From assembly GCA_036796215.1 (NCBI GenBank), contig DAIRDJ010000072.1:1-19230 (forward strand): 19,230 nucleotides of DNA, written 5' to 3'. A program made the translations under genes and the position numbers. The notes under the pieces are model-generated. The model had not been told where the DNA came from and did no database searches. It worked only from the letters and a program-made list of their open reading frames with translations. Each line of letters opens with the position of its first letter. Position 1 is the first letter of the stretch. The DNA is from SLRI01 sp036796215 (GTDB taxonomy: Bacteria > Pseudomonadota > Alphaproteobacteria > Geminicoccales > Geminicoccaceae). Below, piece by piece: positions 6,705 to 14,615 of this stretch.

Positions 6705-8495
6705 ATGAGACAGATGATGGGTTCGGCTGGTGTGCGACGACGGACGCTCGCCCTCTTCGCTTCTGCTGCCATGGTTGTCGTCGCTAGCAGTGATGCACTG
6801 GCGACCTCGCTGCAGGACACGGTGCACGGTGCGATCGAGAACAACCCCGAGATCGACATCGTCAAGACCAGTCGTCGAGCGACCGATCAGGAACTGCGCC
6901 AGGCGCGCGCCGGGTATCTGCCGAGCCTCGACTTCCGCAGTGCGGCCGGGCCCGAGTGGTCCGACAACAACACGACCCGGGGCGACAACGACAACACGCT
7001 GTTTCGCACAGAGGCGCAACTGACCCTCTCGCAGATGTTGTTCGACGGCTTCGCGACACAAAGTGAGGTCGACCGGCAGCGAGCGCGCATCGACAGCGCC
7101 GCCCATCGTGTCGAGGAAGCCGCCGAGTTCATCGGGCTCAACGCGATCGAGGCCCATCTTGACATTCTCCGCAACCAGGAGATCGTCCGCCTGAACGAGG
7201 CCAATATCGCTCAGCACGAGCGGATCCTCGCCCAGGTGCGTGACCTGGAGGCCACCGGACGTGGCGATATCGCTGATGTCCGACAGACCGAGTCGCGCTT
7301 GGCGCGCGCCTTCGACAATCTCGCTATCGCGCGCGGCGCCCTGGCCGATTCGATCGCCCGCTACCAACGCGTCGTCGGTGCCCGGCCGGGCGACCTCGAA
7401 GATGCCGAGGCCCCGGCCGCGGCACTGCCGCCGTCGCCCGAGGATGCGGCCAATCTCGCGTCGGTGAACAGCCCCACCGTGCGCATCGCCGCCGCCGATA
7501 CTGACGTCGCGGGAGCCGAGATCCGTGCGGCACGGGCCGGCTTCTACCCGCGCTTCGACTTGGAACTCGGCACCAGCTTGAACCGCAACATCGACGGCTC
7601 GGACGGTCGCGACAACGACGCCTCCGGCCTCGTGGTGATGACCTACAATCTCTATCGCGGCGGCGCCGACATGGCGCTCGAGCGGGAGGCCTTCCATCGC
7701 GCCAACGAAGCCAGGGCCTCCTTGCGCAACACCCGGCGGCTCGCCGAGGAAGAGGCCCGGGTGTCGTACAATGCGCTGGAGACGGCCGGGGCCCGCGGCG
7801 AAGCGTTGACCGCCAAGGAACTGGCGGGGCGGCAGACCCGGGATATCTACGCCGAGCAGTTCGAGATCGGGCAGCGCGAGCTGCTCGACCTGCTCGATGC
7901 CGAGAACGAGCTGTTCTTGAACCGCGTCGACCTGGTCACCGCCGTTTATACCGAGCGATTCGGCGCCTACCGGGTCCTGGCGGTCGTGGGCGATCTCTTG
8001 AATTCCCTCGAGGTCGTGCCGCCGCGCGAGTCGATCAGCATCCACCGCACGGTGGACAGCCTGCAGACACCTGTGGCAGTCGAGGAGAAGGCCGAGCCGT
8101 TGTCCGATCCGCGGGCCGAGCCGCGGCCGCTGCACGGCGTCGAGCGCGGCGAGCCGCCGGCGGATGCTCTCGACATGGCACCGCTGATCAACCGCCCCGC
8201 CGGCGCACCGGAAACGGGTGCGGCGCTACCGGTCGAGCCGGCGACCGACATGGCTGACGTGCCGGCGGCCGCCCAGATCGTCTCGGCGTTGGACGCGACC
8301 GCGATCGTTGCCGAGCCCACCGTTCTGGCACTGACGGACAGTGAGGAGGCGGTGACGACGCCGCGGACAAGCGCCAGGAGCACCGCCGGCAACACCTTCT
8401 CGACGGCGACGGCGAATCGGGTCGAGACCCCGTCCTACGACAGCATCGGCGACTTCTTCGGCAACCTGTTCGGTGGCGCGCCAGCGAGCGACTGA
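6705..8495 (+). CDS. TolC-family outer-membrane channel of type I secretion (LapE/AggA-like) with C-terminal extension
   Basis: Outer-membrane exit duct of the secretion machine encoded divergently. The ATG at 6705 has GGAAGGG upstream. A signal peptide (residues 1-33, ending SSDALA before TSLQ) is followed by two outer-membrane-efflux repeats: the first includes QARAGYLPSLDFR and LTLSQMLFDGFATQSEVDRQ, the second IRAARAGFYPRFDLELGTS and VMTYNLYRGGADMALER. The channel core ends near residue 440 (VVGDLLNSLEVVPP). Another 155 or so Pro-, Ala- and Glu-rich residues follow, ending with SIGDFFGNLFGG. TolC-type proteins often have short tails, but this one is long and probably disordered. Its pairing with the transporter and adaptor across a common control region supports one dedicated system. 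Confidence 0.92.
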   Translation: MRQMMGSAGVRRRTLALFASAAMVVVASSDALATSLQDTVHGAIENNPEIDIVKTSRRATDQELRQARAGYLPSLDFRSAAGPEWSDNNTTRGDNDNTLFRTEAQLTLSQMLFDGFATQSEVDRQRARIDSAAHRVEEAAEFIGLNAIEAHLDILRNQEIVRLNEANIAQHERILAQVRDLEATGRGDIADVRQTESRLARAFDNLAIARGALADSIARYQRVVGARPGDLEDAEAPAAALPPSPEDAANLASVNSPTVRIAAADTDVAGAEIRAARAGFYPRFDLELGTSLNRNIDGSDGRDNDASGLVVMTYNLYRGGADMALEREAFHRANEARASLRNTRRLAEEEARVSYNALETAGARGEALTAKELAGRQTRDIYAEQFEIGQRELLDLLDAENELFLNRVDLVTAVYTERFGAYRVLAVVGDLLNSLEVVPPRESISIHRTVDSLQTPVAVEEKAEPLSDPRAEPRPLHGVERGEPPADALDMAPLINRPAGAPETGAALPVEPATDMADVPAAAQIVSALDATAIVAEPTVLALTDSEEAVTTPRTSARSTAGNTFSTATANRVETPSYDSIGDFFGNLFGGAPASD

Positions 8496-8508
8496 CCGGG
8501 CGTCCCGG
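8496..8508 (+). terminator. Weak hairpin immediately after the TolC-like gene
   Basis: CCGGG-CGT-CCCGG starts right after the stop codon. The stem is only five pairs and no T tract follows, so it could stabilise the mRNA end or aid Rho-dependent termination; it is not a strong intrinsic terminator. Confidence 0.2.
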
Positions 8509-8621
8509 GCGGCAGGCATCTGCGAAACGTCGGCGCGAGCTGGTGTTTCTTTGTCTGTCGTTGCACCAATCGCCGTCGCCGTTAAGAGAATCTCAATAAA
8601 GGAGCCCTAGAATCCAGTCGG

Positions 8622-8650
8622 TTCGCTGGTGATGCGGCGCTCGATATAGT
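8622..8650 (+). promoter_or_regulatory. Candidate promoter for gpmI and the genes after it
   Basis: TATAGT (8645-8650) is one base from the consensus -10. It sits 17 bases after TTCGCT (8622-8627), a weak -35 with three matches. Transcription would begin near 8657 and leave about 65 leader bases before the gpmI ATG at 8722, which fits that start better than the GTG at 8665. Confidence 0.35.
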
Positions 8651-8721
8651 ATGTTCCCGGTGGCGTGACGGGCAAGGCCGTGCTGCCGGCAGCCGGCAGA
8701 ATCGATAGCGATGGGAAGGGC

Positions 8722-10269
8722 ATGCAAAGGCGTCCAGTCGTTCTCTGTATCCTCGACGGTTGGGGCTATCGGGCCGAGACGGCGAACAACGCTGTGGCCT
8801 TGGCCGCAACTCCGGTCTTCGATCGCTGGTTCAAGACATCTCCCCATTGCCTGTTGCGCACCGACGGACCCGAGGTTGGGCTACCTGAGGGGCAATTCGG
8901 CAATTCCGAGGTCGGGCACATGAATCTCGGCGGCGGCCGGGTCATGCTGCAGGAGCTGCCGCGGATTGACAAGGCGATCGAGGAAGGGGACCTCGCAACC
9001 CGGCCGGCGTTTCGCGATCTCGTCGCGCGGACCGAGGAATCAGGCGGGTGTGTGCACCTCATGGGCTTGCTGTCGCCAGGTGGCGTGCATTCGCACGAGC
9101 GTCACCTGTTTGCGCTTGTGCAGTTGCTCGATGAGGCCGGACTCGGCATCCGGGTCCACGCCTTTCTCGACGGGCGCGATACGCCGCCGCAATCGGCGGG
9201 ACCGTCGATCGAGCGGCTGCAGAACGTGGTCGACGGCTGTCGCGATGCTGCGATTGCTTCGGTCACCGGCCGCTACTACGCCATGGATCGCGACAATCGC
9301 TGGGACCGAACCGAAGCCGCCCATAATGCGATCGTGCTGGGTAACGCCGGGTCCGGGTGCAAACGCGCAGCAAATGCGGCAGCGGCGGTGGCGCATGCCT
9401 ATTCTGCTGGGCACGGCGACGAGTTCGTGCCGGCGACGGTCATCGCCGATTATGCCGGTATGGTCGACGGCGACAGCTTTCTCTGCATCAATTTCCGCGC
9501 CGATCGCGTCCGGCAGCTGCTCAGAGCCTTGAGCCTCGACGACTTCGGCGGCTTCGAGCGCGATCGACGGCCGGTTTTTTCCGCCAAGGCCGGCATGACG
9601 CGCTATGCCGAAGATCTCGACGATCAACTGCTGGTCCTCTTCACGCCGCAAGCGGCCGAAGACCTGATGGGCGAGGTCCTGTCGCGCGCCGGCATGACCC
9701 AACTGAGGATGGCCGAGACCGAGAAGTACCCCCACGTCACCTTCTTCTTCAATGGCGGTCAGGAGCGCGTGTTTCCGGGCGAGGAGCGGGTGATGGTACC
9801 CTCTCCAAAGGTCGCCACCTACGATCTGCAACCCGAGATGTCGGCACCTGAACTCGCCGATCGTTGCGCGGCGGCGATCCGTGAGCGCCGGTTCGACTTT
9901 ATCCTGATCAATTTCGCCAATCCTGACATGGTCGGCCATACCGGGGTCGAGGCCGCAGCGATCGCCGCGGTCGAGACGGTCGACAGATGCCTTGGTCAGT
10001 TGATCGAAGCGGTGCGGGAGGTGGGCGGGGCCATGCTCGTCACCGCCGATCACGGCAATTGCGAGGTGATGCGAGACCCTGAGACCGGCGGGCCGCACAC
10101 TGCCCATACGACCAATCCGGTGCCTTGCTTTCTGATCGGCGCAGCCCCGGGGCTCCACCTGCGCGACGGCCGCCTTGCCGATGTGGCGCCTACGCTGCTG
10201 GCCCTTCTCGGCGTCGAACAGCCGGCGGCGATGACCGGGCGCAATCTTGCGGAGGCCGATGATGGCTGA
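8722..10269 (+). CDS. gpmI: 2,3-bisphosphoglycerate-independent phosphoglycerate mutase
   Basis: Cytoplasmic Mn-dependent enzyme of glycolysis and gluconeogenesis, converting 3- and 2-phosphoglycerate through a phosphoserine intermediate. From the ATG at 8722 the product is 515 residues, essentially the E. coli GpmI length (514). The N-terminus MQRRPVVLCILDGWGYR carries the metal-binding aspartate D12, and GQFGNSEVGHMNLGGGR places the catalytic serine at residue 62, as in other GpmI proteins. FLDGRDTPP, the ADRVRQL-type loop and LVTADHGNCE (late metal site) follow. GGGAAGGG lies close upstream of the ATG. A GTG at 8665 would add 19 residues not found in the family. The envC-like gene overlaps its 3' end. 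Confidence 0.95.
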   Translation: MQRRPVVLCILDGWGYRAETANNAVALAATPVFDRWFKTSPHCLLRTDGPEVGLPEGQFGNSEVGHMNLGGGRVMLQELPRIDKAIEEGDLATRPAFRDLVARTEESGGCVHLMGLLSPGGVHSHERHLFALVQLLDEAGLGIRVHAFLDGRDTPPQSAGPSIERLQNVVDGCRDAAIASVTGRYYAMDRDNRWDRTEAAHNAIVLGNAGSGCKRAANAAAAVAHAYSAGHGDEFVPATVIADYAGMVDGDSFLCINFRADRVRQLLRALSLDDFGGFERDRRPVFSAKAGMTRYAEDLDDQLLVLFTPQAAEDLMGEVLSRAGMTQLRMAETEKYPHVTFFFNGGQERVFPGEERVMVPSPKVATYDLQPEMSAPELADRCAAAIRERRFDFILINFANPDMVGHTGVEAAAIAAVETVDRCLGQLIEAVREVGGAMLVTADHGNCEVMRDPETGGPHTAHTTNPVPCFLIGAAPGLHLRDGRLADVAPTLLALLGVEQPAAMTGRNLAEADDG

Positions 10270-11617
10270 GCGGCGGCCTCGCCGCCAGACGCATCGGGCA
10301 TGGCACCCGGCTCAACACATCCTCATGCGGCTCACGCTGATCGTCGTGCTGGTTGCTGGCAGCTCCGCCGGCCTCGGCGTGGCCCGAGCCGGCCTTCTCG
10401 TCGAGCCCGCGCTGGAGCCCGCCACGACGACGTCGACCGTCGCCATGATGCTACTCGGTGAGCGACATCTGGAGCGCAAGCGGCTGATCGAGCGGCAAGC
10501 CCGCCTCGAACGCGACACGGCAGTAACCGCGGCAGTGCTGCAAGGCGCCGAACTGCGCCTGCGGCGGCTCGCTGCCGATTTCGCGTCGGTCAGACAGAAA
10601 AAGTCCGACCTCACGGCCGAGATCGCCCTCCAGCGCATCGAGATTGCGAGGCGACAGCAGCGCCTCGAGGCCCTGCTTGCCGAGATCGTGCAGCTGTCAC
10701 GCGATGAGCTGGGTGATCCGCGACGCCTCGCCCAGCTGCGCGCTGTCACGGCATCATTGGCGCAGCCGTTTGCTGCCGCCAAGGCAGCGCTCGCCGAAAC
10801 ACGATCGGCGGAAGCCGATCTCGAGGACCGCCTCGCGCAGCTGCGGATGGCCAGTGTCGAGGCGCGGCAGGCGCTGGACGATGCCAACGCTCGGGGCGAG
10901 CGGCTGGCGCTCGCGCGAAGCGCCACGTGGCTGCAGGCGACCGAGACGGCGCGTCGTGCCGCAGCCGCGGAGCGGGTGGCCGCAGCCGCAACGCGACGGC
11001 TCGACCAGGTCATGGCCAGCCGCACGCTGGCGACCGCGCCGATGCCCATGACGGCGATCGATTCCAGTACGGTCGTCCTATCCTCGGGCGCGAGAATCCT
11101 GGAGCCCGAGGCACTGAGGGCGCAGGCAGCGATCGCTCCGCGGCAAGCACGCCGGCCAGTGCACTATGATCTGCCGGAGATGGCCCTTGTCGCGTTGACG
11201 CCAAGTGGACGTGACGCTGGGGTGAACCGTCGTCGGCTCATGCCAGTGGCGGGCGCGGTCGTGAGCCGGTTCGGCGAGGGTCAAAAACCGCCGTTCGATC
11301 GCGGGCTAACCATCAAGGTCGACGACCGCCGACTGGTGCGCGCACCGCGCGATGGGCGGGTGGTGTTCGCCCGGGCCTACGAAGGCTTCGGTCTCCTCTT
11401 GATCATCGATCACGGCAACGAATATCATAGTCTTCTTTCTGGTTTATCACGCTTTGTCGTGCACGAGGGTTGGACGGTGCGAGCCGGGCAGATGGTCGGC
11501 ACGCTCGAACCCGGAACCGAGACAGCCGGCCGACTTTATGTCGAGCTCAGGCGCCGCGGGGTCCCGGTCGATCCGCTCACCTGGTTCGCGGCGGGTCAGG
11601 ACAAGGTGCGGAGTTAA
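10262..11617 (+). CDS. EnvC-like murein hydrolase activator with degenerate LytM/M23 domain
   Basis: Periplasmic activator of cell-wall amidases during division. I chose the ATG at 10262 (MAERRPRR), seven bases after GGAGG, overlapping the gpmI stop by eight bases; an ATG at 10259 and a TTG at 10247 are alternatives. The 451-residue product has a basic N-terminus, a membrane or signal segment (LTLIVVLVAGSSAGLGVARA), a long Arg/Ala/Leu-rich coiled coil (about residues 60-250), and a C-terminal LytM fold (RFGEGQ..., GRVVFARAYEGFGLLLIIDH). The metal ligands of active M23 peptidases are missing: the 'H-GxD' site reads DRGLTI and the 'YxHL' site reads LLSGLS. That is the usual EnvC state of an activator rather than an enzyme. 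It joins the downstream protease gene with no spacer. Confidence 0.88.
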   Translation: MAERRPRRQTHRAWHPAQHILMRLTLIVVLVAGSSAGLGVARAGLLVEPALEPATTTSTVAMMLLGERHLERKRLIERQARLERDTAVTAAVLQGAELRLRRLAADFASVRQKKSDLTAEIALQRIEIARRQQRLEALLAEIVQLSRDELGDPRRLAQLRAVTASLAQPFAAAKAALAETRSAEADLEDRLAQLRMASVEARQALDDANARGERLALARSATWLQATETARRAAAAERVAAAATRRLDQVMASRTLATAPMPMTAIDSSTVVLSSGARILEPEALRAQAAIAPRQARRPVHYDLPEMALVALTPSGRDAGVNRRRLMPVAGAVVSRFGEGQKPPFDRGLTIKVDDRRLVRAPRDGRVVFARAYEGFGLLLIIDHGNEYHSLLSGLSRFVVHEGWTVRAGQMVGTLEPGTETAGRLYVELRRRGVPVDPLTWFAAGQDKVRS

Positions 11618-12910
11618 ATGGCAAACGTGGCAACGCGGGTCGGTTTTGCGGCAGTTTTGGGTCTTTTGATCACCGGCTGTGTGTTGACACCGCCATCGGC
11701 CCAGGCCCAATCCACGTCGGGCGACACGATCCGCCATCTGAAGCTCTTCGGCGACGTGTTCGAACGGGTGCGCAACGAATATGTCGAGGAGGTCAGCGAG
11801 CAGGAACTGGTCGAAGCCGCAATCGACGGCATGCTGACGGCCCTCGATCCGCACAGTGGTTATCTCGACCCCAACCGTTACCGCGACATGCAGGTGCAGA
11901 CCCGGGGCGAGTTCGGCGGCCTCGGCATCGAGGTCACAATGGAGAACGGCCTCGTCAAGGTGGTCTCGCCGATCGACGACACCCCGGCCTACCGCGCCGG
12001 GATAGAGGCTGGTGATTTGATCAGCCATATCGATGGCGAGCCGGTGATGGGCCTCTCCCTCGGCGAGGCGGTCGAGCGGATGCGTGGCCCGGTTGACAGC
12101 GAGATCGAGCTTCGGGTCCTGCGGGAGGGCAGTGAGGAGCCGATTGCGGTAAATCTTGCTCGTGCGATCATCAAGATCTCGCCCGTGCGTGCCCGGGCGG
12201 AAGGCGACATCGCCTATGTTCGGTTGACCACCTTCAACGAGCAGACCAACGCCATGATGCGCGAGGAGGTCGCCAGGCTGAAAGAGGAGATGGGTGAGGG
12301 CTTTCGTGGCTTGGTTCTCGACATGCGCAACAATCCTGGTGGTCTGCTCGACCAGGCGGTCGCGGTGGCCGACGCGTTTCTCGACCAGGGCGAGATCGTA
12401 TCGACCCGCGGGCGGCGGGCCCAGAGCGTTCAACGGTTCAATGCGCGGGCTGGCGACATTATCGATGGCACGCCCATGGTCGTGCTCATCAACGGCGGTT
12501 CCGCCTCGGCCTCGGAGATCGTGGCCGGAGCGTTGCAGGACCACCGCCGCGGGATCGTCATGGGCACTCCTTCCTTCGGTAAGGGCTCCGTCCAGACCAT
12601 CATGCCGATTTCCGGCCAGGGCGCCATCCGTCTGACCACCGCTCGCTACTACACGCCGGCCGGGACTTCGATCCAGGCCAAGGGCATTACCCCCGACATC
12701 GAGGTGCAGCAGGCCGATGTCGAGTTGGTGGACGATACCAACGGACGGCGCGAGGCTGATCTGCGGGGTCGGCTCGACGCCGAAGGTGGCGACAGCGTAC
12801 TCGACGAGACGAGCGAGTCCCTCGAAAGCACCGACTATCAGCTTGCCCGGGCCATCGATCTTTTGCGCGGCATTGCCCTTTACGAGGGCCGTGCGACGAC
12901 GCGCGGGTGA
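11618..12910 (+). CDS. ctpA: S41-family C-terminal processing protease
   Basis: Periplasmic serine protease of the Tsp/CtpA family, which trims or degrades envelope proteins, often cell-wall hydrolases. The ATG follows the TAA of the envC-like gene directly. The 430-residue product has a signal sequence with a lipobox-like LLITGC (cysteine 21), though cleavage after SAQA at 30 is also possible. Then come the cap region (LDPHSGYLDP), a PDZ domain (about 98-180, with GGLGIEV and IEAGDLISHIDG) and the S41 core with LVLDMRNNPGG. The catalytic serine is S297 (GGSASASEIVAGALQD) and the lysine K322 (PSFGKGSVQT), spaced 25 residues apart as in the family. Pairing with the EnvC-like gene suggests joint control of cell-wall remodelling. 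Confidence 0.94.
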   Translation: MANVATRVGFAAVLGLLITGCVLTPPSAQAQSTSGDTIRHLKLFGDVFERVRNEYVEEVSEQELVEAAIDGMLTALDPHSGYLDPNRYRDMQVQTRGEFGGLGIEVTMENGLVKVVSPIDDTPAYRAGIEAGDLISHIDGEPVMGLSLGEAVERMRGPVDSEIELRVLREGSEEPIAVNLARAIIKISPVRARAEGDIAYVRLTTFNEQTNAMMREEVARLKEEMGEGFRGLVLDMRNNPGGLLDQAVAVADAFLDQGEIVSTRGRRAQSVQRFNARAGDIIDGTPMVVLINGGSASASEIVAGALQDHRRGIVMGTPSFGKGSVQTIMPISGQGAIRLTTARYYTPAGTSIQAKGITPDIEVQQADVELVDDTNGRREADLRGRLDAEGGDSVLDETSESLESTDYQLARAIDLLRGIALYEGRATTRG

Positions 12911-12964
12911 ACGAGGGGTTTACCGTACTGTGACTCGGCGCGCTGGACCAGCCCTAGGCCTGCG

Positions 12965-12996
12965 TGGCTTGGCGACCAAGCCAGCGCTCGAAGCGC
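12965..12996 (+). repeat. Two adjacent perfect hairpins in the ctpA-deacetylase gap
   Basis: TGGCTTGG-CGA-CCAAGCCA (12965-12983) forms an eight-pair stem. GCGCT-CGA-AGCGC (12984-12996) follows with no spacer and forms a five-pair stem. Both loops are CGA. No T tract follows, so these are not standard intrinsic terminators. The 108-base gap (12911-13018) holds no gene. Confidence 0.45.
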
Positions 12997-13018
12997 GGCC
13001 AAGACGACACGGGTCCGC

Positions 13019-14086
13019 ATGTTCCCCACGCGCCTAGCCCTTGCGCGGTCGGCGATCGACTGGCAATCGCCACGGACGCCGGCCGTCGTCATCGCGGCGC
13101 TCGGCACGTCTCTGGCTCTCGCCCTCGGGTATGGCTGGCTCTTCGATGTCGAGGCGCCTTTGCGCTACAACGCGTTGCCGCGGATCGAAGGGAGTGTTCC
13201 GGCCGGGGCGATCGCTCCTCTCGAACAGATCGCCTTGTTCGGGCTCGATATGCCGGCAACGCTGCCGCCGCCGCTGGTCGGTGGCGAATCGGCACCGGGA
13301 GCACCACCGCTCAACGTCGATCCGGCGCTTGTCGAGTGGCGCGACGGGGTGGCCCTGCCGCAGATCGCTGCTGATGGCCGAGCGCCGCGACGGGTCTATG
13401 CGCGCTCCGTGCCGGCCACCGTGGCCGAGCGGGCGCTCATCGCCGTCGTCGTTGTCGATCTCGGGCTGGACGCTGAGCGACTTGAGCAGAGTGTCATGCT
13501 GCCGGACGCCATCGGCCTCGCTCACACACCCTACGCTGCCAACCTCGCCGCCTGGCAACGCCATGCCCGGTTTTCTGGCCATGAGGTGATGCTGGAACTG
13601 CCGCTCGAGCCTGCCGACCATCCGATCAGCGATTTCGGCCCTTGGGCGTTGCGACCGACAGCGGTGCCTGCAGTGCAGTTGGCACAGCTCGAACGCGTCC
13701 TCGGGCGGAGCGATGCCTACTTCGGTCTTGCGGCCGCAAGCGAGGCCTTCGCGCCGGTACCGGAAGCGTTCGCCCCCGTCGCGGCGGCAATCGCCGAGCG
13801 TGGTCTCGGGCTTGTCGAACTGGGTGGTACCCGGCTGGCCGAGATCGCAGCCGCAGCCGGGCTCGCCTATGCGAGCGCCCGGGGCCCCCTCGATGCGGTT
13901 CCCGAGGCCAGCGCCATCGACGCTGCGCTCGGCAGACTGGAAGGTGCCGCCTTGCGCGACGGGCTCGCCGTGGGCTACGTGCAATCCCACCCCTTGACCT
14001 TCGATCGGTTATGGCATTGGTCCCAAAGCCTCGAGAGCAAAGGCATCAGCCTGGTCCCGGTCAGCCATCTGCTCACCGCCCGGTGA
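13019..14086 (+). CDS. Divergent polysaccharide deacetylase family protein (DUF610/YibQ-like)
   Basis: Family of periplasmic proteins with a deacetylase-like fold, often encoded beside envC and ctpA; substrate unknown. The 355-residue product has an N-terminal membrane segment (about 21-42), a Pro/Ala-rich linker to about 135, then the fold. Recognisable family elements are VVVVDLGLDAERLE (143-156), LPDAIGLAHTPYA (161-173) and GHEVMLELPLEP (187-198). The metal-ligand positions look changed: the usual 'IDDLG' has one Asp (VVDLG), and where many relatives have 'GxNNHMGS' this reads FGLAAASE (235-242). It may be a structural or regulatory pseudoenzyme. No clear Shine-Dalgarno precedes the ATG at 13019. 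The family call comes from context plus motifs. Confidence 0.8.
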   Translation: MFPTRLALARSAIDWQSPRTPAVVIAALGTSLALALGYGWLFDVEAPLRYNALPRIEGSVPAGAIAPLEQIALFGLDMPATLPPPLVGGESAPGAPPLNVDPALVEWRDGVALPQIAADGRAPRRVYARSVPATVAERALIAVVVVDLGLDAERLEQSVMLPDAIGLAHTPYAANLAAWQRHARFSGHEVMLELPLEPADHPISDFGPWALRPTAVPAVQLAQLERVLGRSDAYFGLAAASEAFAPVPEAFAPVAAAIAERGLGLVELGGTRLAEIAAAAGLAYASARGPLDAVPEASAIDAALGRLEGAALRDGLAVGYVQSHPLTFDRLWHWSQSLESKGISLVPVSHLLTAR

Positions 14087-14129
14087 CGACGGGCCACCTT
14101 CCGGTGCGTACCACTGCCGGTCTGCCGAC

Positions 14130-14615
14130 ATGACGTGTCTGGTCACCGAGGAGGCGCGGCCCGGCTATCGGCCGTGCGTCGGCATCGTCCTGCTCGATGA
14201 GCGCAATCGCGTTTTCGTCGGGCAGCGCTGTGACACCCGGGCGGAGGCCTGGCAGATGCCGCAGGGCGGCATTGACCCTGGCGAGCCTGTGATCACGGCG
14301 GGCCTGCGCGAGCTCGAGGAGGAGATCGGGACCGATTCGGCCGAACTCCTTGTCGAAAGCCGTTTCTGGCGCTCGTATGACCTGCCGTCGGAGATCGCCC
14401 GCCGGATGTGGAACGGCCGCTACCGCGGCCAGACCCAGAAATGGCTCGCCTTTCGCTTTACCGGCAGCGACCAGGATATCGCGATCCACGGCCCGCATGC
14501 CGAGTTCTGCGCCTGGCGCTGGCTGGAGCCGAACGAGCTCGTGGAGCGCATCGTCTCCTTCAAGCGCGACGTCTATCTCAGCGTCGTCGAAGAATTCCGC
14601 CACCTATGGGCTTGA
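14130..14615 (+). CDS. rppH: RNA pyrophosphohydrolase (NUDIX)
   Basis: Removes pyrophosphate from the 5' end of mRNAs, starting RNase-dependent decay; related alphaproteobacterial enzymes also cleave dinucleoside polyphosphates. The 161-residue product is of normal length. It has YRPCVGIVLLDERNRVFVGQ, then WQMPQGGIDPGE, and a complete NUDIX box (G46-X5-E52-X7-R60-E-L-E-E-E-I-G67). WRSYDLP, the YRGQTQKWLAFRF segment and an EF-W-W end (FCAWRWLEP) are typical of RppH/NudH. It lies 43 bases after the deacetylase gene on the same strand. Its last 38 bases are overlapped by the 3' end of the convergent GST gene. No strong Shine-Dalgarno is visible at the ATG. Confidence 0.93.
   Translation: MTCLVTEEARPGYRPCVGIVLLDERNRVFVGQRCDTRAEAWQMPQGGIDPGEPVITAGLRELEEEIGTDSAELLVESRFWRSYDLPSEIARRMWNGRYRGQTQKWLAFRFTGSDQDIAIHGPHAEFCAWRWLEPNELVERIVSFKRDVYLSVVEEFRHLWA

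Noticed and set aside
6666..8135. 489-codon minus-strand ORF opposite the TolC-like gene
   Set aside because: Low-information Gly/Val/Arg-rich translation without domains; the plus-strand frame has a signal peptide and both efflux repeats.
8665..8721. GTG at 8665 as gpmI start
   Set aside because: It adds 19 residues absent from the family, lacks a ribosome site and would lie almost at the candidate transcription start.
9040..10158. 372-codon minus-strand ORF opposite gpmI
   Set aside because: Shadow of the conserved gpmI frame; no motif recognised.
11447..12544. 365-codon minus-strand ORF opposite ctpA and the end of the envC-like gene
   Set aside because: Shadow frame; spans two conserved genes on the other strand.
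13034..13990. 318-codon minus-strand ORF opposite the divergent deacetylase
   Set aside because: The plus-strand frame shows family motifs and a membrane segment; the minus-strand product shows none.
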